A stretch of 64,000 nt of DNA from assembly GCA_027625915.1 (NCBI GenBank), contig JANTQA010000033.1, forward strand, positions 10,292,001 to 10,356,000, read 5' to 3'. The notes below the pieces were generated by a model that saw only the letters and a list, made by a program, of their open reading frames with translations, was not told where the DNA came from and made no database searches. Shown here piece after piece: positions 1-12,090 of this stretch (position 1 is the stretch's first letter; every line of letters starts with the position of its first letter). The stretch is from Anaeramoeba flamelloides (taxonomy: Eukaryota > Metamonada > Anaeramoebidae). A program made the translations under genes and the position numbers.

Positions 1-265
1 TCAGGCTTTAAAGTTAGTCAACAAACTTCAATAGACCTATTTTTAAGACATATAGTAAAAACGTTTATGGCAACAATTTATATAAAATGGGTTTGTTCGT
101 TTAATAAATACTCTGAATTTACGTTTCGAATTTATTAATAAACCAATTTCTTTTTTGTTGTATCTTTTCAACAATAAACAAACAACCAAACAAGCATAAA
201 TTTAAAAACTTTTCTCGAAAATCCTCACAATCTTCTTTTATTCTTTTTTTGTTGAATAAATATAG
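1..265 (+). other. Intron upstream of the last Arp3 exon
   Basis: The stretch is AT-rich, has stops in all frames and ends in a pyrimidine/T-rich run followed by TATAG at 261-265, a normal acceptor for the exon that follows. The donor lies outside the window. No earlier Arp3 exon is recognisable here. Confidence 0.7.
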
Positions 266-574
266 AATATTGTACTTTCTGGTGGTTCAACACTATATAA
301 AGATTTAGGAAGAAGACTTCAAAGAGATCTCCGAAGAAGGGTTAAAGCTAGATTAAAGAGAAGCGAAATGCTTTCAGGGGGCAAATTAAAGCCAAAGCCA
401 ATAGATGTAAATGTAATTTCTCATAAAATGCAAAAGTATGCTGTATGGTTCGGTGGCTCAATGATGGCTTTCACTCCAGAGTTTTATAAGGTTTGCCACA
501 CAAAAGAACAATATGATGAAATCGGACCCTCAATCGCAAGACATAACCCAGTATTGGGTGGCATTACAATGTAA
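266..574 (+). CDS. ARP3: Actin-related protein 3 (Arp3), C-terminal exon
   Basis: This is the 3' end of the gene for Arp3, the actin-like subunit of the Arp2/3 complex that nucleates branched actin filaments at the cell cortex. The exon begins after the AG at 264-265 in phase 0 and codes for 102 residues up to TAA at 572-574. It opens with [19 protein letters not shown], the nucleotide-binding loop of the actin fold. It then carries [18 protein letters not shown], which is diagnostic of Arp3 rather than actin or Arp2, followed by [17 protein letters not shown] and a tail containing [13 protein letters not shown]. Arp3 is about 418 residues, so roughly three quarters of the protein lies upstream of the window. 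The fragment shows no damage. The coding strand is noticeably richer in G and C than its surroundings. Confidence 0.97.
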   Translation, partial: NIVLSGGSTLYKDLGRRLQRDLRRRVKARLKRSEMLSGGKLKPKPIDVNVISHKMQKYAVWFGGSMMAFTPEFYKVCHTKEQYDEIGPSIARHNPVLGGITM

Positions 575-774
575 TTTTAATATTAAAATTACATTCTTTC
601 AATTTTCCTTTTTAACATTTTTTTTATTCTTATTTTTATTTCTTTCTTAATTAATTACAATATTTTGAAATTTCAGACAAGAATATAATTATAATTGATC
701 TTTCAATAACAATTTAAGATTTTAATTTTTTTTTTTAATTTTTTGGTTTTTGTTTTGATTCATCTCAAAATTAG

Positions 775-2118
775 TTAAGGGAGTAGCCACGGTAAAGGAA
801 AATTTTTCACTTTTTTGCAATTTTGAAGAGGATCAGAAAATAACATTTTTTACTTTGGCTGTAACTCATTGATTTTTATTATTTAAAGTACTTCATTCAT
901 AAGATTTTTCAATATTTTTTTTTCAAAGTCTCAAAGAAATTGCCACAATAAAATGTTAGGTTTAATTGCTTAAAATAGTCTTTCGAATGTTGAATAACTT
1001 ATCTTTTATCCTTATCTCAACATTCTATTTTGGCATTTATTTTTTCCATTTTTTATTTTTTCATCATTTTTGAATTTTTTAAATCATGACAACAAAAACA
1101 ATTAGAAAGATTTTTTTATCAGTGACATTTGGGATTAATGGATATAGTTTAAAAAGCAAAACAACATTACAATCGAGAGAATCACAAAAGAAAACATGCA
1201 TGGGGTTTAAAAGCTAGAAGGATTCCAAAAAATATAATAATTATCCCAAAACATTACTTGTTAGTATTTTAAATCGCTGGGTTTAGTAGAATTGGAGAAG
1301 TGAATATGATTATATTTTACAAATTTTAAGCCACAAAATAACAATAAGTTTTATCATAAGAATCTGAAATAATCTTCTCCCAAAAAAAAAACTCTTTCCA
1401 AAAATTTAGACTCACCCAAAATCAAAAATAGGCAAAAACAAAAACTCAATTTATTATTTTTTTCTAAATGTAATATAAAATCACATTTAAGTAACCTAGT
1501 ATTAATGCTTTTTTAAGTAATCATTTTCACCCAAACAAAAGAAAACAATATTAAACAAAAAAATCAATACCAGTGTTAAAAATAAGGAAACGATCTGAAT
1601 AAAAAATGCATTGATAAATTTGCAAAAATCACACCAATAATTGTTGATTGATCAAATGATAAGATGCCATATACCAATTGTATCTGATTTTTCATTTTAA
1701 CAAACTCAACAGTAAAATTCTATCAACCATCGAAAAAAAAATACCAGATCTAACCAAACATATTTCGTAACTGCGAAAAAGGGAAATGAAAACAAAACAA
1801 AAAAGACAAATCATGAAATAGTTTGTAAAATCAAATAATTTCCAAATTGAATGTAAAGTATGTTATTGCTATTCTTTCAACTTTTTAAATTGTGCCCGAA
1901 TTTTTGGAATTAAGTTTATTTTAATAAAAAAAAATTCAGAACTATTTTATCAATTATTTCTCTTTTTTTTATAGTTAAACATTATTAAAAAACAATATCA
2001 AATAATTTTTTTAAAAAAATTTTTAGAGAATCTACGATCACATACCACTAAAATAAAATACTCTTGTCTCATCTCTCTCAAATTTTTATCATGTCTTATG
2101 ATGTAGCTACTCCCTTAA
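775..2118. mobile_element. TTAA-flanked inverted-repeat DNA element, 1.34 kb, non-coding
   Basis: The left end TTAAGGGAGTAGCCAC (775-790) is matched on the other strand by the right end GTAGCTACTCCCTTAA (2103-2118), a 16-bp terminal inverted repeat with one mismatch. Either TTAA (piggyBac-like) or TA (mariner-like) could be the target duplication. There is no transposase frame, so it is a non-autonomous element. Its inner part (about 1434-1925) recurs at 36566-37050. The related end TTAAGGGATTAGCGTC occurs on the element at 4894-5649. Confidence 0.7.
1434..1925 (+). repeat. Dispersed repeat, copy 1 (second copy at 36566-37050)
   Basis: About 490 bp that can be aligned by eye, in the same orientation, with 36566-37050. 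Shared landmarks include CTCAATTTATTAT or CCCAATTTATTAT at the start, TTTTTTAAGTAATCAT, GATCAATCAAATGATAAGAT (one base differs here), GAAATAGTTTGTAAAATCAA and TATTGCTATTCTTTCAACT. Copies differ by many substitutions and small indels, so they are old. This copy lies inside the 775-2118 element. Confidence 0.75.
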
Positions 2119-3672
2119 TGTAGTAATTATTTAATTAAAATAACAATAATTTATATAAGAATATTGTATACAATCAAGAATCTCATATTTTGTTTTTATT
2201 TGAACAAAAATTTTTTCAAACAAATTAACTATCTTTTATTTTGGCTAAATATACTTTTTTTATTTTTTTCAACCTATCTTTTACTTTTTGACTTTTTTGT
2301 GTAAAGGTTTTTTTTTTTTCCAAACTAAATTCCTAAATATTTAATTTTGGATAAATTATTTGATTTTAAAGTCTAGATGTAGTTAAATTCCTGACAAATT
2401 CTTCAATAATTTTATATTATTATTTATTTTTAATCAATTTCTAAAATTGATGTTCCCATTATATAAACCAAATCTAGGCGAAACATTAGAACTTGTTTTC
2501 CAGGGTGTCTGATTTTTTTTAATTAACAATTGGCTGATAAGCTAAATAATAAAGGTTATACCATGTCTCTTTGATAAATCCAAAAACCCATTTTTTTTTT
2601 TTTTTTTTAGTAATTTTTAGAAATATTTTAATCGTTTCATTACTTAGTATATGTATCAAGAGAAATAGTGAACTATTATATGACTATTAGACATTGAAAT
2701 ATTTTTAAATATTGATTTTGACAATAAAAAATTGTATATTTAGATAATTGTATTAAAGTTTTTTAAGTTCGCAAATATATCAATAATTTTAAATTTTAGA
2801 ATCTGGTACTGAACCCCAAGTGTCTTGGATTCCAGTAGCACTCTATTTTATAAATTATCTTCCTAATTTTTTTCAATTGATATTAGTCGATAAATTAAAG
2901 TAAATTATTTCATTTCCAGCTTTGTAAATAAATAAATTATTATGTTTTTTTAATAAAATTTAACAATTCTTCAGTTGGGTTTATTGATCCCATATAAAAA
3001 TATTTTTTGAACATCTTTTTAAAAATCTAAAATGTTCTTTTTCATTTTTTTTTTTTTTTTGGTTAATTGTAAAAAATTTTATTTTATCAAAATCCTTTAC
3101 TAATTTATTGTTTTTTTATTATTAAATTATAAATATTTTATTCTGAAAGTGTGCCTTTTGTTTCAATAAGGTTTAATCCTTTCGATTTTTAGAAATAATA
3201 TTCTTTTATCAACTTTATAATTTTGATTTCAGATCTTTAACTAATCTCTTTCAATAATTGAAATCAATATTTTTTAAATTTTTATTAGAGAATTTATCAT
3301 TTTATGAATCAATTTCATATATTTAAAATTAAATTTACATTCAAAATTATGATTCTTTAATAAAATTTTGAATTAGAAATTGAGAAATTCATTTTTTTGA
3401 TGTTATTAATTCTCCCCATTCAGAAGAAAAAAATAAGTAACTTTGATTAAAAGCTGCTTTCAATATGGCAGTTTGGGATAAAAATTTTATCACATTTTTT
3501 TATTTTACCTGAATATGAATAATATTTATATTAATAAACGAAAAAAATAAATGATTAAAATGAAATAGATGATTCAACACAAAATTACTTTTTTTTACTT
3601 AATATTATAATTCAGTATGGGTTTTTCTTGGATTAATCAGTTATTAAAACTTTTGTTCGATATTTTAAAATG

Positions 3673-3836
3673 TTTATTTGTATAATAAATGGGATAATAT
3701 ATTCACATTTCTTTTGTTATTATTTTTTTACAAATAGAGTTTTCACAGAAGAAATAGGTTATAATTTGTTATCTCTCTTTAAAAAGGAAAATGAATATCA
3801 AGTAGAACTTTTTTACCATTTATTTTACAAATACAG
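3673..3836. repeat. Palindromic repeat, foldback family 'TACTGGT'
   Basis: Arms TTTGTATAATAAATGGGA (left) and TACCATTTATTTTACAAATA (right) are imperfect inverted complements. The internal ATAGAGTTTTCACAGAAGAA to AAAAAGGAAAATGAAT part resembles the copy at 59635-59754. Other copies are at 6697-6862 and 52352-52515. It is a diverged member. Confidence 0.45.
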
Positions 3837-4095
3837 ACATTTTTAAGATCGTCAAAAATCATCCACCCAATTTCAATAAAAAGTGGCTCTAAATTGATTT
3901 TTTGATAATTTTGTAATTATTATTAGGAATTTTTCTTTTGAAGTAAATTTGTAACATTTTTTAATTTATTTTACTTTTCATTTTCAGTAAAGGTTTTGAA
4001 TTAAAAAGCATATTAAGAGATCAGTAATCTACAACAAAAATGGAAATTTTTAAAATATTTTATTGGTAGTATTCTCTACTTAAAAATTTTTTATA

Positions 4096-4291
4096 TAGTC
4101 AGTTCCACTTTTATAACACAAACTTCAACGATATTTAAGGAACAATAAAAATCTCAAATTAAGACACAAATTTTGGATTCTAGTAAAATAAATTATAAAA
4201 AAAAAAATTACAACATTTTGTGCCTTAATTTGAGATTTTTTTGTGCCTTAAATTTCGTTGAAAGTTTGTTCCTTAAAAGTGGAACTGACTG
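4096..4291. mobile_element. MITE, Tc1/mariner type, family 1 copy A
   Basis: A near-complete palindrome of 196 bp with ends matching the family terminus CAGTCAGTTCCACTTTTAAG, flanked by TA on both sides (4094-4095 and 4292-4293). Inner arms carry AAATCTCAAATTAAG and its complement. CAGT ends plus TA duplication are the hallmarks of Tc1/mariner relatives. No coding capacity. It is inserted in a repeat whose uninterrupted relative lies at about 44765-44880. Confidence 0.85.
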
Positions 4292-4893
4292 TATACCAAG
4301 TTTCAAAAAATTCTGATCCACTTAGAAACTAATAAAAGAAAATTGTTTTTATTCGATCGAATTTTTTTTTTCATTTTTTCCTAAAAAGATATCATTTAAA
4401 TTCATTTGATTTCTCACATTATAAAAAGTTTTTACCCTTTTTATTACCATCCCAGTCATTGTTATATAATACCAAGTCTTTGTTACAAGTAATCTTAATA
4501 TAAAGAATTATTTTTCTTTTTTGAGATAATTGATATGGTTAACAAAAAAAAAAAAAAATGATTTATTGAACTGGTTGAAAAATAAATTTATTTCTTTCAG
4601 AAGGGCAGTCATAACCATTTAATTTTTAAAGTCGTTTACAAATTTTATGAAAAAAATTTGTTTTTTTTTTAAGATGAAATTCGATTTTTCACAATAAAAT
4701 TATCTTGAAGATATTTGGTATTATATAATTTTATCCTCAAAATACAAAATCTATTTTTTTCATTCCAATAATGTTTTAAATTGTTAAAGGATTCTTGTGA
4801 ATAAGATCAAACAATTTATTAAAAAAAAATTTAAAAATTGAAAAAAATTTTTTTTCAATTTTTTGAAAACCAGAAAACAACTTTTTTAAAAAC

Positions 4894-5649
4894 TTAAGGG
4901 ATTAGCGTCTACCCAGGAGAAGCCTAGGAACAAAGTATGTTCTTATTAGAACCGAACTACCTTAGTGCTACATGGTTCAAATGTCTCTAAAAAATTGATT
5001 AGTCAAGTGGTAATATTTGTTGATCTCATCAATTAAAAATGATCAATGTATTAGTAAAAAACCCAACAATTTCAGAATAAAATCTGCATTTCACAATAAA
5101 TTTAAAGGTTGAATTATCAATATTCTGACTCCAAAGTCGTAAAATATCTTTCTTAAATTTGTGGCGAAATGTAGATTAGTTGCTAAAAAATTCGTTTTTT
5201 TTTGAAAATTAAATAATTACGGAATAAATTGTTTTGACAAATTATTTCTCAAATCATGCAAATATATTGATGCTATAAGTATCTTTATCAAAAGCATACA
5301 AAACTAATCAGTCTTTGTGCTTTTATGTTGATGATTATTGAGTTAATCTTTGAAATTCAAAAATTATCAAAATAGTTACTTTTGGAAGTTCTAAATCTAA
5401 ATTATTAAATATCAGAATACTGTATTTTGGCTTTCTATTTTTAAATTTAGAAAAGGAATTAAAAAAAAATTTTTCAAAATGAAATTTTTTTATAGTGATC
5501 ATTATTAAAAAATGTAATAATTTATTGTGCAATATGATTTATAATCAGATTTTTTAGAGCTATTTGAGCCATAGTGCACTAATATCATTTGCACCCAATT
5601 ATAACATACTTTGATTATAGAGAAATCAATAGTGACGCTAATCCCTTAA
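4894..5649. mobile_element. TTAA-flanked inverted-repeat element, 756 bp, non-coding
   Basis: The two ends TTAAGGGATTAGCGTC (4894-4909) and GACGCTAATCCCTTAA (5634-5649) are exact inverted complements. Weaker inverted similarity continues inward for about 90 bp: CAAAGTATGTT at 4932 matches AACATACTTTG at 5602, and CATGGTTCAAAT at 4971 matches ATTTGAGCCATAG near 5561. No transposase is visible. The end sequence is a sister of that on 775-2118. Confidence 0.75.
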
Positions 5650-6696
5650 AGAATAAAAAAAAATTTCTTCATAGATCTGAATTTAAATAAGTTACTTTTG
5701 TTATACTTTTAACTAATATTCATTTGTTTAATCACCTATACCACAATTAGTTTTATTGTCTAAGATTTGAATTGAAATATTAATCAAAGAAAAAGAAACC
5801 AAATAAAAAAATTGCTTTTGAAATCTACACTAAATAACATAAAAAGAAAAATATTTTTTCCCATTTTCAAGAATTAACTTAAATCTTAAACAAAATAATA
5901 TGTTACTTTTTTTCCTTTTATATTGGAAGCATGTGGATTTTGGATTTTTCAAAAAATAGAACCAAAAATGAATAAATTGTTTAGGTGAGGTTAATTCATC
6001 CATTTCATAAGCCGAAACACAAATTAAAAAAAGTTTTTAAAGATCTTGAAAAGATTTCATTTGATTTTTATACAATACTACTCTCTTAAACTATTTTTCC
6101 TATTTCTTTTCTTTTTTAAATTTGTAAAAAAAATAAAAATATTCCACAAAAATTAAGATCGTACTTTCATTAAAAGTTGGATTTGAATGTGTGTAATAAC
6201 AAATTAAAATTGAAACAAAAAATGTATTATTGTTTTACGTCTCTTTTTTGCTTTTACAAATTGTTTTTATAGCAATGCCCTTTATGAATTGAAAAAAACA
6301 TCAAGAAGTTGTATATTTGTCTCTTCATGTTCTATTTCTTAAATATTTCAAAATTATACCTTCTAACTCAACATGAATATAGATTTTTTTTCTGCAACTA
6401 TTTATTTTTTATTTCAAATTGTAAATCAAAAGAAAGTGAAAAAAATAATTGTATTAAAAGATATTCTTGTAAACTCTGTTTCAGTCAAAGGTGCCCAACG
6501 TTTTTTTTAAATATCCATTATTTTATCTAATTGACCTTTGAAGAACAAATAAGAAATAAAGAGAATAATACACCTCAAAGAAATGTTGATACATGTCTGA
6601 AAGAAAACTAATTAATCAATAAATTTTCTTAAAAATTGAAAAACTCAAATTCTTAGGGGATATTGAGAAAAATAAGGATGTTCGTTTTGACCTTCT

Positions 6697-6862
6697 ACTG
6701 GTATTTGAATAATAAATATGAAACAATTTTCACTTCATTTTCCATACTTTTCTTTTAGAAATCAAGCCCCCAAACAAAGTTTGTTGGTATTTGTGGTCTC
6801 TATTTGAAAAAGGAAATGAAAATGAAGTGAAAATTTTTCACATTTATTAAACAAATATCAAA
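6697..6862. repeat. Palindromic repeat, foldback family 'TACTGGT'
   Basis: Left arm TACTGGTATTTGAATAATAA with ATTTTCACTTCATTTTCC is mirrored by GGAAATGAAAATGAAGTGAA with TTTATTAAACAAATATC on the right. Relatives lie at 3673-3836, 52352-52515 and 59635-59754. Confidence 0.6.
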
Positions 6863-7710
6863 ATCAAAGATCGAATTAAATTGCAATAGAAATCAATAGA
6901 TTTCTCAACAATCTTTACATGGTTTCAATGACCTTAGAATAACACGTTTTTACCAAGTGACTATTGATCTTGCAATAAAAAAATCTTTGTAAATGAATGA
7001 CGTTTTAAAAAAAAAATCAAAAATCGAAAAACAAAAATGTGTAAAAAATGATTTCAATTTTGAAAATTTCCAAAATAAAATTTTTCTTCTAATATCTATG
7101 CAAACACTTTAAACACGTGTATTATACCATTACAACTGGGCCACATTTGACTGAAAAATAGTTTATATTGAATATTTTGTTATTATGTTATGGGGTTTAT
7201 TATTTGTGAGCTTTTCAAATCAGGATTTCTATTGGGAAAAGATCACAGTAATTCACAAACAATTATTCAATTTAAAGTAAAAAGAACTTCATAAAAGTCT
7301 AATTTTCTATCAGAAAAAGCTAAACTTTCAAAAATCAGAGAAAATCGAATATCCTGTCTTCTAAAATTAGTTTTGTTAATTTTAATTATGATTATTTTCC
7401 CAAAGTTCTAATCGTCAAAGAAATGAAAATATTTTTTTTTGAAAAGTCTTGGTGTGATCAAAATCTTCGTACTTTATAGTACGAATTTTTATTTATAATT
7501 TTGTGATCAAATCATTTCTCAAATAATATTCTTCAGAACAATTTCTTCCAACCCCTGTTTGAGAATTCAATTTTGAAAACTTTTTAAACCATATACTTGT
7601 TTGTAATTCCTTAAAAAATTAATTTAAATATAAAAGAATATTTATTATTTTTTATATTTATTTTATTTTTTGTAAACAATTATTAATTTATTTTCAAAGA
7701 TCTAGTAATA

Positions 7711-8545
7711 ATGGGAAGAACATGTAGGTTTTCATTCACTCTTCACTTCTTTTGAGAAACTTTACTTTAAATCCTTGAAAATTTTTCTTAAAATTAGGTC
7801 ATAGATACATATATAATAGTAAAAGTAGTAGTAATTCAAGAGGCCGAAATTCTACAGGTGGAAAAGGACCAAAAAAAGGACAAAAGGGACGTAAAGGCCA
7901 GAAAGGCCTGAAAGGACAAAAAGGACAGAAAGGCCAAAAAGGCCAAAAAGGCCAGAAAGGCCTGAAAGGTTCAAAATGTTTACAGCCAAAAAATGAAGAA
8001 ATTGAATTAACAGAGCATACAAATGTGTTGTCTGTTGAATTAGGAGAGCTTGCAGAAGCTTGTAAAGAGATAAAAAGCATTGATCAGTTAATCAAATGTA
8101 AATCATGTAACGCTGCATTGAGTTTCATGAGTACTGTTCGAAACAAAGAAGAGTATATGCAATACCAAAAAGAACTATTAAAAAATATAAATGTTAAAGA
8201 AAAGGAAAAGGAAATAGAAAAGGAAAATGATTCAGACTTAGAATCTGAGGAAGAATCAGAAGAAGAGTCTAAGGAAATGTTAGATCTTGAAAAAATCTCC
8301 TCAGTAAACATTTATTTTGATGTTTTTCCTACTTGTAAAAAAATAGTTACTATTCTTTTTTAAAATCATTTATTTTTTTCCTTTTATTCAAATATAGGAT
8401 GATTATATTTGGACATGTGAATTCTGTAAAAGTAATAACACATTATCTAAAGAGCAAAAAAAAATGATCCCAACTGAGGAATTTGTAGATTATGTGATCA
8501 AAGAAAAAGAAGATAACAGCCTTGAAATTGAAAAAGATAACGAAA

Positions 8546-8580
<35 letters not shown>

Positions 8581-10200
8581 GAAAATACAACAGAATCTAA
8601 TTATATTGTTTTCTGCATCGACACCAGTGGTTCTATGGGGGTTTCAAAAAAAGTTTCAACAGAGAATTTAGATTGGGAAAGGATTCAAAAAATAATACAC
8701 AAAGATCAAAAAAACTATAATAAAATTTTACGACAAACCCCCAACAGACAAAGACACCAACAAAAACAACAAAGAACTGTGACACGGCAGCAGCTACAAC
8801 AACAGAATAAACAACAAAATTTAAGGTTAAAGCAGAATCGAAAAAGAAAGCACCAAACAATAACTATTAATAAAAAACCACAAGCAAATACCAAAACTGA
8901 AAAGGTATATATTAATAGGCTTGATTGTGTAAAAATTGCGATAACAAACCAAATTCGACAATTGCTCAAGAGTAACCCAAGACAGAAAGTTGTTCTTGTA
9001 TTATTTTCCTCTGATGTTAGTGTGTATGGAAACGAAAATGTTGATGTAACAAACATTAGGCGCCAAACTTTACATAATCTTGATGAGCTTGTGGAAATTG
9101 GCGAAAAATTAAAGTTCGAAAGCCCAATTGAGAATTCAAGTGATTATTTGCTACAAAAAATTCAGCACGCACAAACCCACTCAAGTACTGCTCTTGGGCC
9201 AGCCTTAGCTGTTTCGGTGGGCATTGCTGGCCAGCATTTGGGATCCAAAGTGGTGCTTTGCACAGATGGTGAAGCCAATATCGGGATCGGATCTCTCGAG
9301 AGAAAGGACAACGATCAAGCCTTTAAAACATACGAAAGTATCTCCATTTACGCACAAGAGCACGGGGTCACTGTAGACCTGGTAACCTTTGAAGATAGCT
9401 ATTGTAATATCGACATGATTGGCAGCGTAAGTGATAAAACCAATGGGATAGTTGATATTGTGAAACCTGAAGAAATGTCCAACAAATTCACAGAAATACT
9501 CTCAAGTCCCCTGATCGCCACCCACGTCCAATTGCAACTGTACCTTGATCCGTCTCTATTCTGCTATGATGAAGACGATCGAAAAATAGGTGCAAAATTG
9601 GAAAAAGATATCGGTAATTCTAATATTTCAACAGTCCAAACATTTCATTATGGGTTCAAAACAAAAGAAGATTGTAAAACAATGAACACCGATCTTTTTA
9701 AAAAAAAATACAAAAATACAAATGATACAGTCTATCTCCAAGTCCATATTAATTATACAAAATTAAATTTCTCTCAATACCTTAGAGTTGAGTCTTATGC
9801 CCTGGACATTACAGACAATATCGATTTAACTCTAACTAATCTTGACTTCGAGGTACTAAACCACAGAGTGAACCAGCAAGCCAGTAATTTAGTTTTCAAG
9901 GGTGACATCACATCCTCCAGAACGCTAATTAATAAACAATGTACTTTATTTAAAAGAAGCAGAAAAAATAAAAGGAACCAAAGAAAGTCCTTTGATAAAC
10001 AGGATGAAGACTTCCAAAAACAATTAAAAGGTTTTAAAACGGTTTATGAAGAGGAGGAGGATGAGCAATGCGAAGAAGACAATGATGATGAGAAAAAAAA
10101 GAAACAAGTGCAATCGAAAATATTTAAAAAGAAAAAATCTAAAAGGAGAAGTGATAAATCTGCCAAATTCTTATACAGAGCTAGGCAATCAAGAAAATAA
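7711..10200 (+). CDS. Collagen-like, zinc-ribbon, von Willebrand A domain protein
   Basis: Three exons, 7711-7723, 7798-8303 and 8398-10200, give a 773-residue protein ending at TAA. The introns (7724-7797 and 8304-8397, GT-AG) join in frame, and the ATG is the first that does so. Residues about 23-60 are a collagen-like run of glycine every third residue, mostly G-Q-K (GPKKGQKGRKGQKGLKG and on). Cys pairs KCKSC (105, 108) and CEFC (180, 183) form a probable zinc ribbon. A Glu/Lys-rich linker follows. The vWA domain has a full metal-binding site: DTSGS at 248-252, Thr437 and Asp463 in CTDGEAN. A Gln/Arg-rich insert (about 265-330) splits strand 1 from the rest. The tail is highly charged. Zinc ribbon plus vWA recalls Sec23/24 and the C-terminal half of Dictyostelium circularly permuted Ras protein; no Ras part is seen. 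Intracellular, no signal peptide or membrane segment. Exact role unknown. Confidence 0.85.
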
Positions 10201-10417
10201 TTCATGTACAAAAGATTATTATTAAAGTTAATATTCTATCCAAACTATTTTTTTTTTTTTTTTTTTGTTTTTTGATTTTATTTTATTATTTAATTATTCT
10301 TGGATTTATTTTTATTTGAATATTCATTCTTGAAAGATTAGTAATTGGTAAATATTTGATCTAAAAAAAAAAATAATAAAAAACAATGTAAAAAAATTTT
10401 TAATAAATTTTAATGTA

Positions 10418-10817
10418 CAGTCTTTCCAAGGCTACCGTGAATTTTTATATGAATCAAATTTTGATGCTGATATAGATTTTTAAATCTAAGGATATGAGAA
10501 TAATAAAGCTCATATTGAAAAAAACAATTCCTAAATGAGCTGATATTCAAGAATTTTTTCTGATATTCGAAAAATTAATTTTCAGATCCCTAAATTGCTT
10601 CAAACCTGGAAAATCTGCTGAGATGCCACTAAAAAGTTTCTCTTGAAAGACCGAAAATATTTTTGATCTTATCACAAGAAAATCTTTGAAATAAGTTCAT
10701 TTAGGAATTGTTTTTTTCAATATGAGCTTTATTATTCTCATATCCTTAGATTTAAAAATCTATATCAGCATCAAAATTTGATTCATATAAAAATTCACGG
10801 TAGCCTTGGAACAGCTG
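10418..10817. mobile_element. Long-arm MITE, Tc1/mariner type, family 2 copy 1
   Basis: Almost perfect palindrome of 400 bp. The left arm CAGTCTTTCCAAGGCTACCG is mirrored by CGGTAGCCTTGGAACAGCTG at the right end, and the arms continue for about 120 bp through TATAGATTTTTAAATCTAAGG. TA flanks both ends (10416-10417 and 10818-10819). No coding capacity. The second copy is at 34129-34750. The near-identity of the arms suggests a fairly recent insertion. Confidence 0.9.
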
Positions 10818-11384
10818 TAAAATAATTTTTTAAAGTTAATTAGGAAAGCTGGAGGGACAAAATAGCCTTATATTTGCCAAAAACTCAAAACTTTTATTAA
10901 GAGGTTTTTATATTTTGGTTATAATATTTACACAATTATAAATCCTAGAACAGATTATCTTTAAAAAGATGAAAGAAAAATTATATTTTTAAACAAAAAT
11001 CAGAAAAAAAGGAAGAAAAAGAGAAAAGAAAAGGAGGGGTCAAAGAGATTAAATAAAAAATAATAAAAAAGGGGGTCGAAATTTAATTAAAAGTTCATTT
11101 TTTGGTTATCAGTGTTGAATAGGTTGTTGTTTGATTTATTTTAGGTCAATTATATCAAAAATTTTACAACATATATAATTATTTTGCCATAGGTTTATAT
11201 AATACTAAGTTGACAGAATATAATCATAGTACAAGACAAAGAGAAAAAAATTAATTAAAACAACACAAACTTTTTTTTCTAAATTATTAATCCACAAAAT
11301 TAGAACCACATATTTGATTATTTTATTTCTTCATTCTTAAATAATAATAATAAAAAAAAAAAATTAATAAATTCTTTTTTAGGC

Positions 11385-11404
11385 GGGGGGGGGGGGGGGG
11401 GGGG
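11385..11404 (+). repeat. G20 homopolymer
   Basis: Twenty consecutive G bases in an otherwise AT-rich setting. Other G or C tracts in the window are C15 at 23077-23091, C10 at 25886-25895 and G10 at 27650-27659. Confidence 0.95.
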
Positions 11405-12090
11405 TAGAATTTTAGATTAAGTAATGGGTTGAAGATTCAAAATATTATTTTAAATGAAATATATCCAAAATTTTTACTTTTAAATATTAAAATAAGTAAA
11501 TTTTTGAAATTAAAAAAAAAATGTTTAATGAGAATTCAATGAATTTTTATCAATCTTTATAAATACCAAAAAAAAAATAATGGACTCAAAAAAAAAATTG
11601 AGGGGTTTTATAAAATAATTGTTGTGGGTTGACTATTGGGTTTCTTATCTCAAGAATTTCTATTTGTTTTATATGAACTTTACATAATCCTTTAAACTTA
11701 TTTTCCAAAAATATATTTCTATAAATTGTGATCAAAGAGATAATTGCAGGGGGGGCAATAAAGTATGAGATGTAGTGTGTGTGTTTAAGAATGAAGACTC
11801 AAATTAAAGGAGTCTATGTTTGTTTATTTTTTGAAGAAGTTGTTTCTCTTTTTTTTTTCTATTTATTTCCCCAAACACTTCGTTTCGTCTTTTTAATCCA
11901 ATAGAATTTTAATAAATGAATTAAATATATTGACAAGTTTCCTCTTCCCTTGGGATCTACTTGAAAAGGGATCATCGTTAATGAATAACACGAAATATTC
12001 ACTTTTTTTACCAGAATATGGATCCTTTTCTTCTTTTCTGATGAATTCAATTTTAGAACTCAAAAAAAAAGTGACTTGTTAGGAAAAAAA

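Larger units (their letters stand above)
575..7710. other. Gene-free stretch of 7.1 kb with repeats
   Basis: Open frames here are short, Phe/Ile/Asn/Lys-rich and unlike any protein I recognise. The stretch holds the inverted-repeat elements listed separately (775-2118, 3673-3836, 4096-4291, 4894-5649, 6697-6862). A short open run at about 2800-2895 (contains GTEPQVSWIPVALYF) follows an AG and could be a stray exon or gene remnant, but nothing supports it further. Confidence 0.6.

Noticed and set aside
4894-4990. tRNA-derived SINE head (GGTTCAAATG resembles a B box)
   Set aside because: There is no A box at the right distance, and the segment is mirrored at the other end of the element, so it belongs to the terminal inverted repeat.
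7799-8080. Minus-strand Pro/Phe-rich open frame
   Set aside because: It is the complement of the collagen-like exon of the vWA gene; the Gly-x-Lys repeat produces an open Pro-Phe reading on the other strand.
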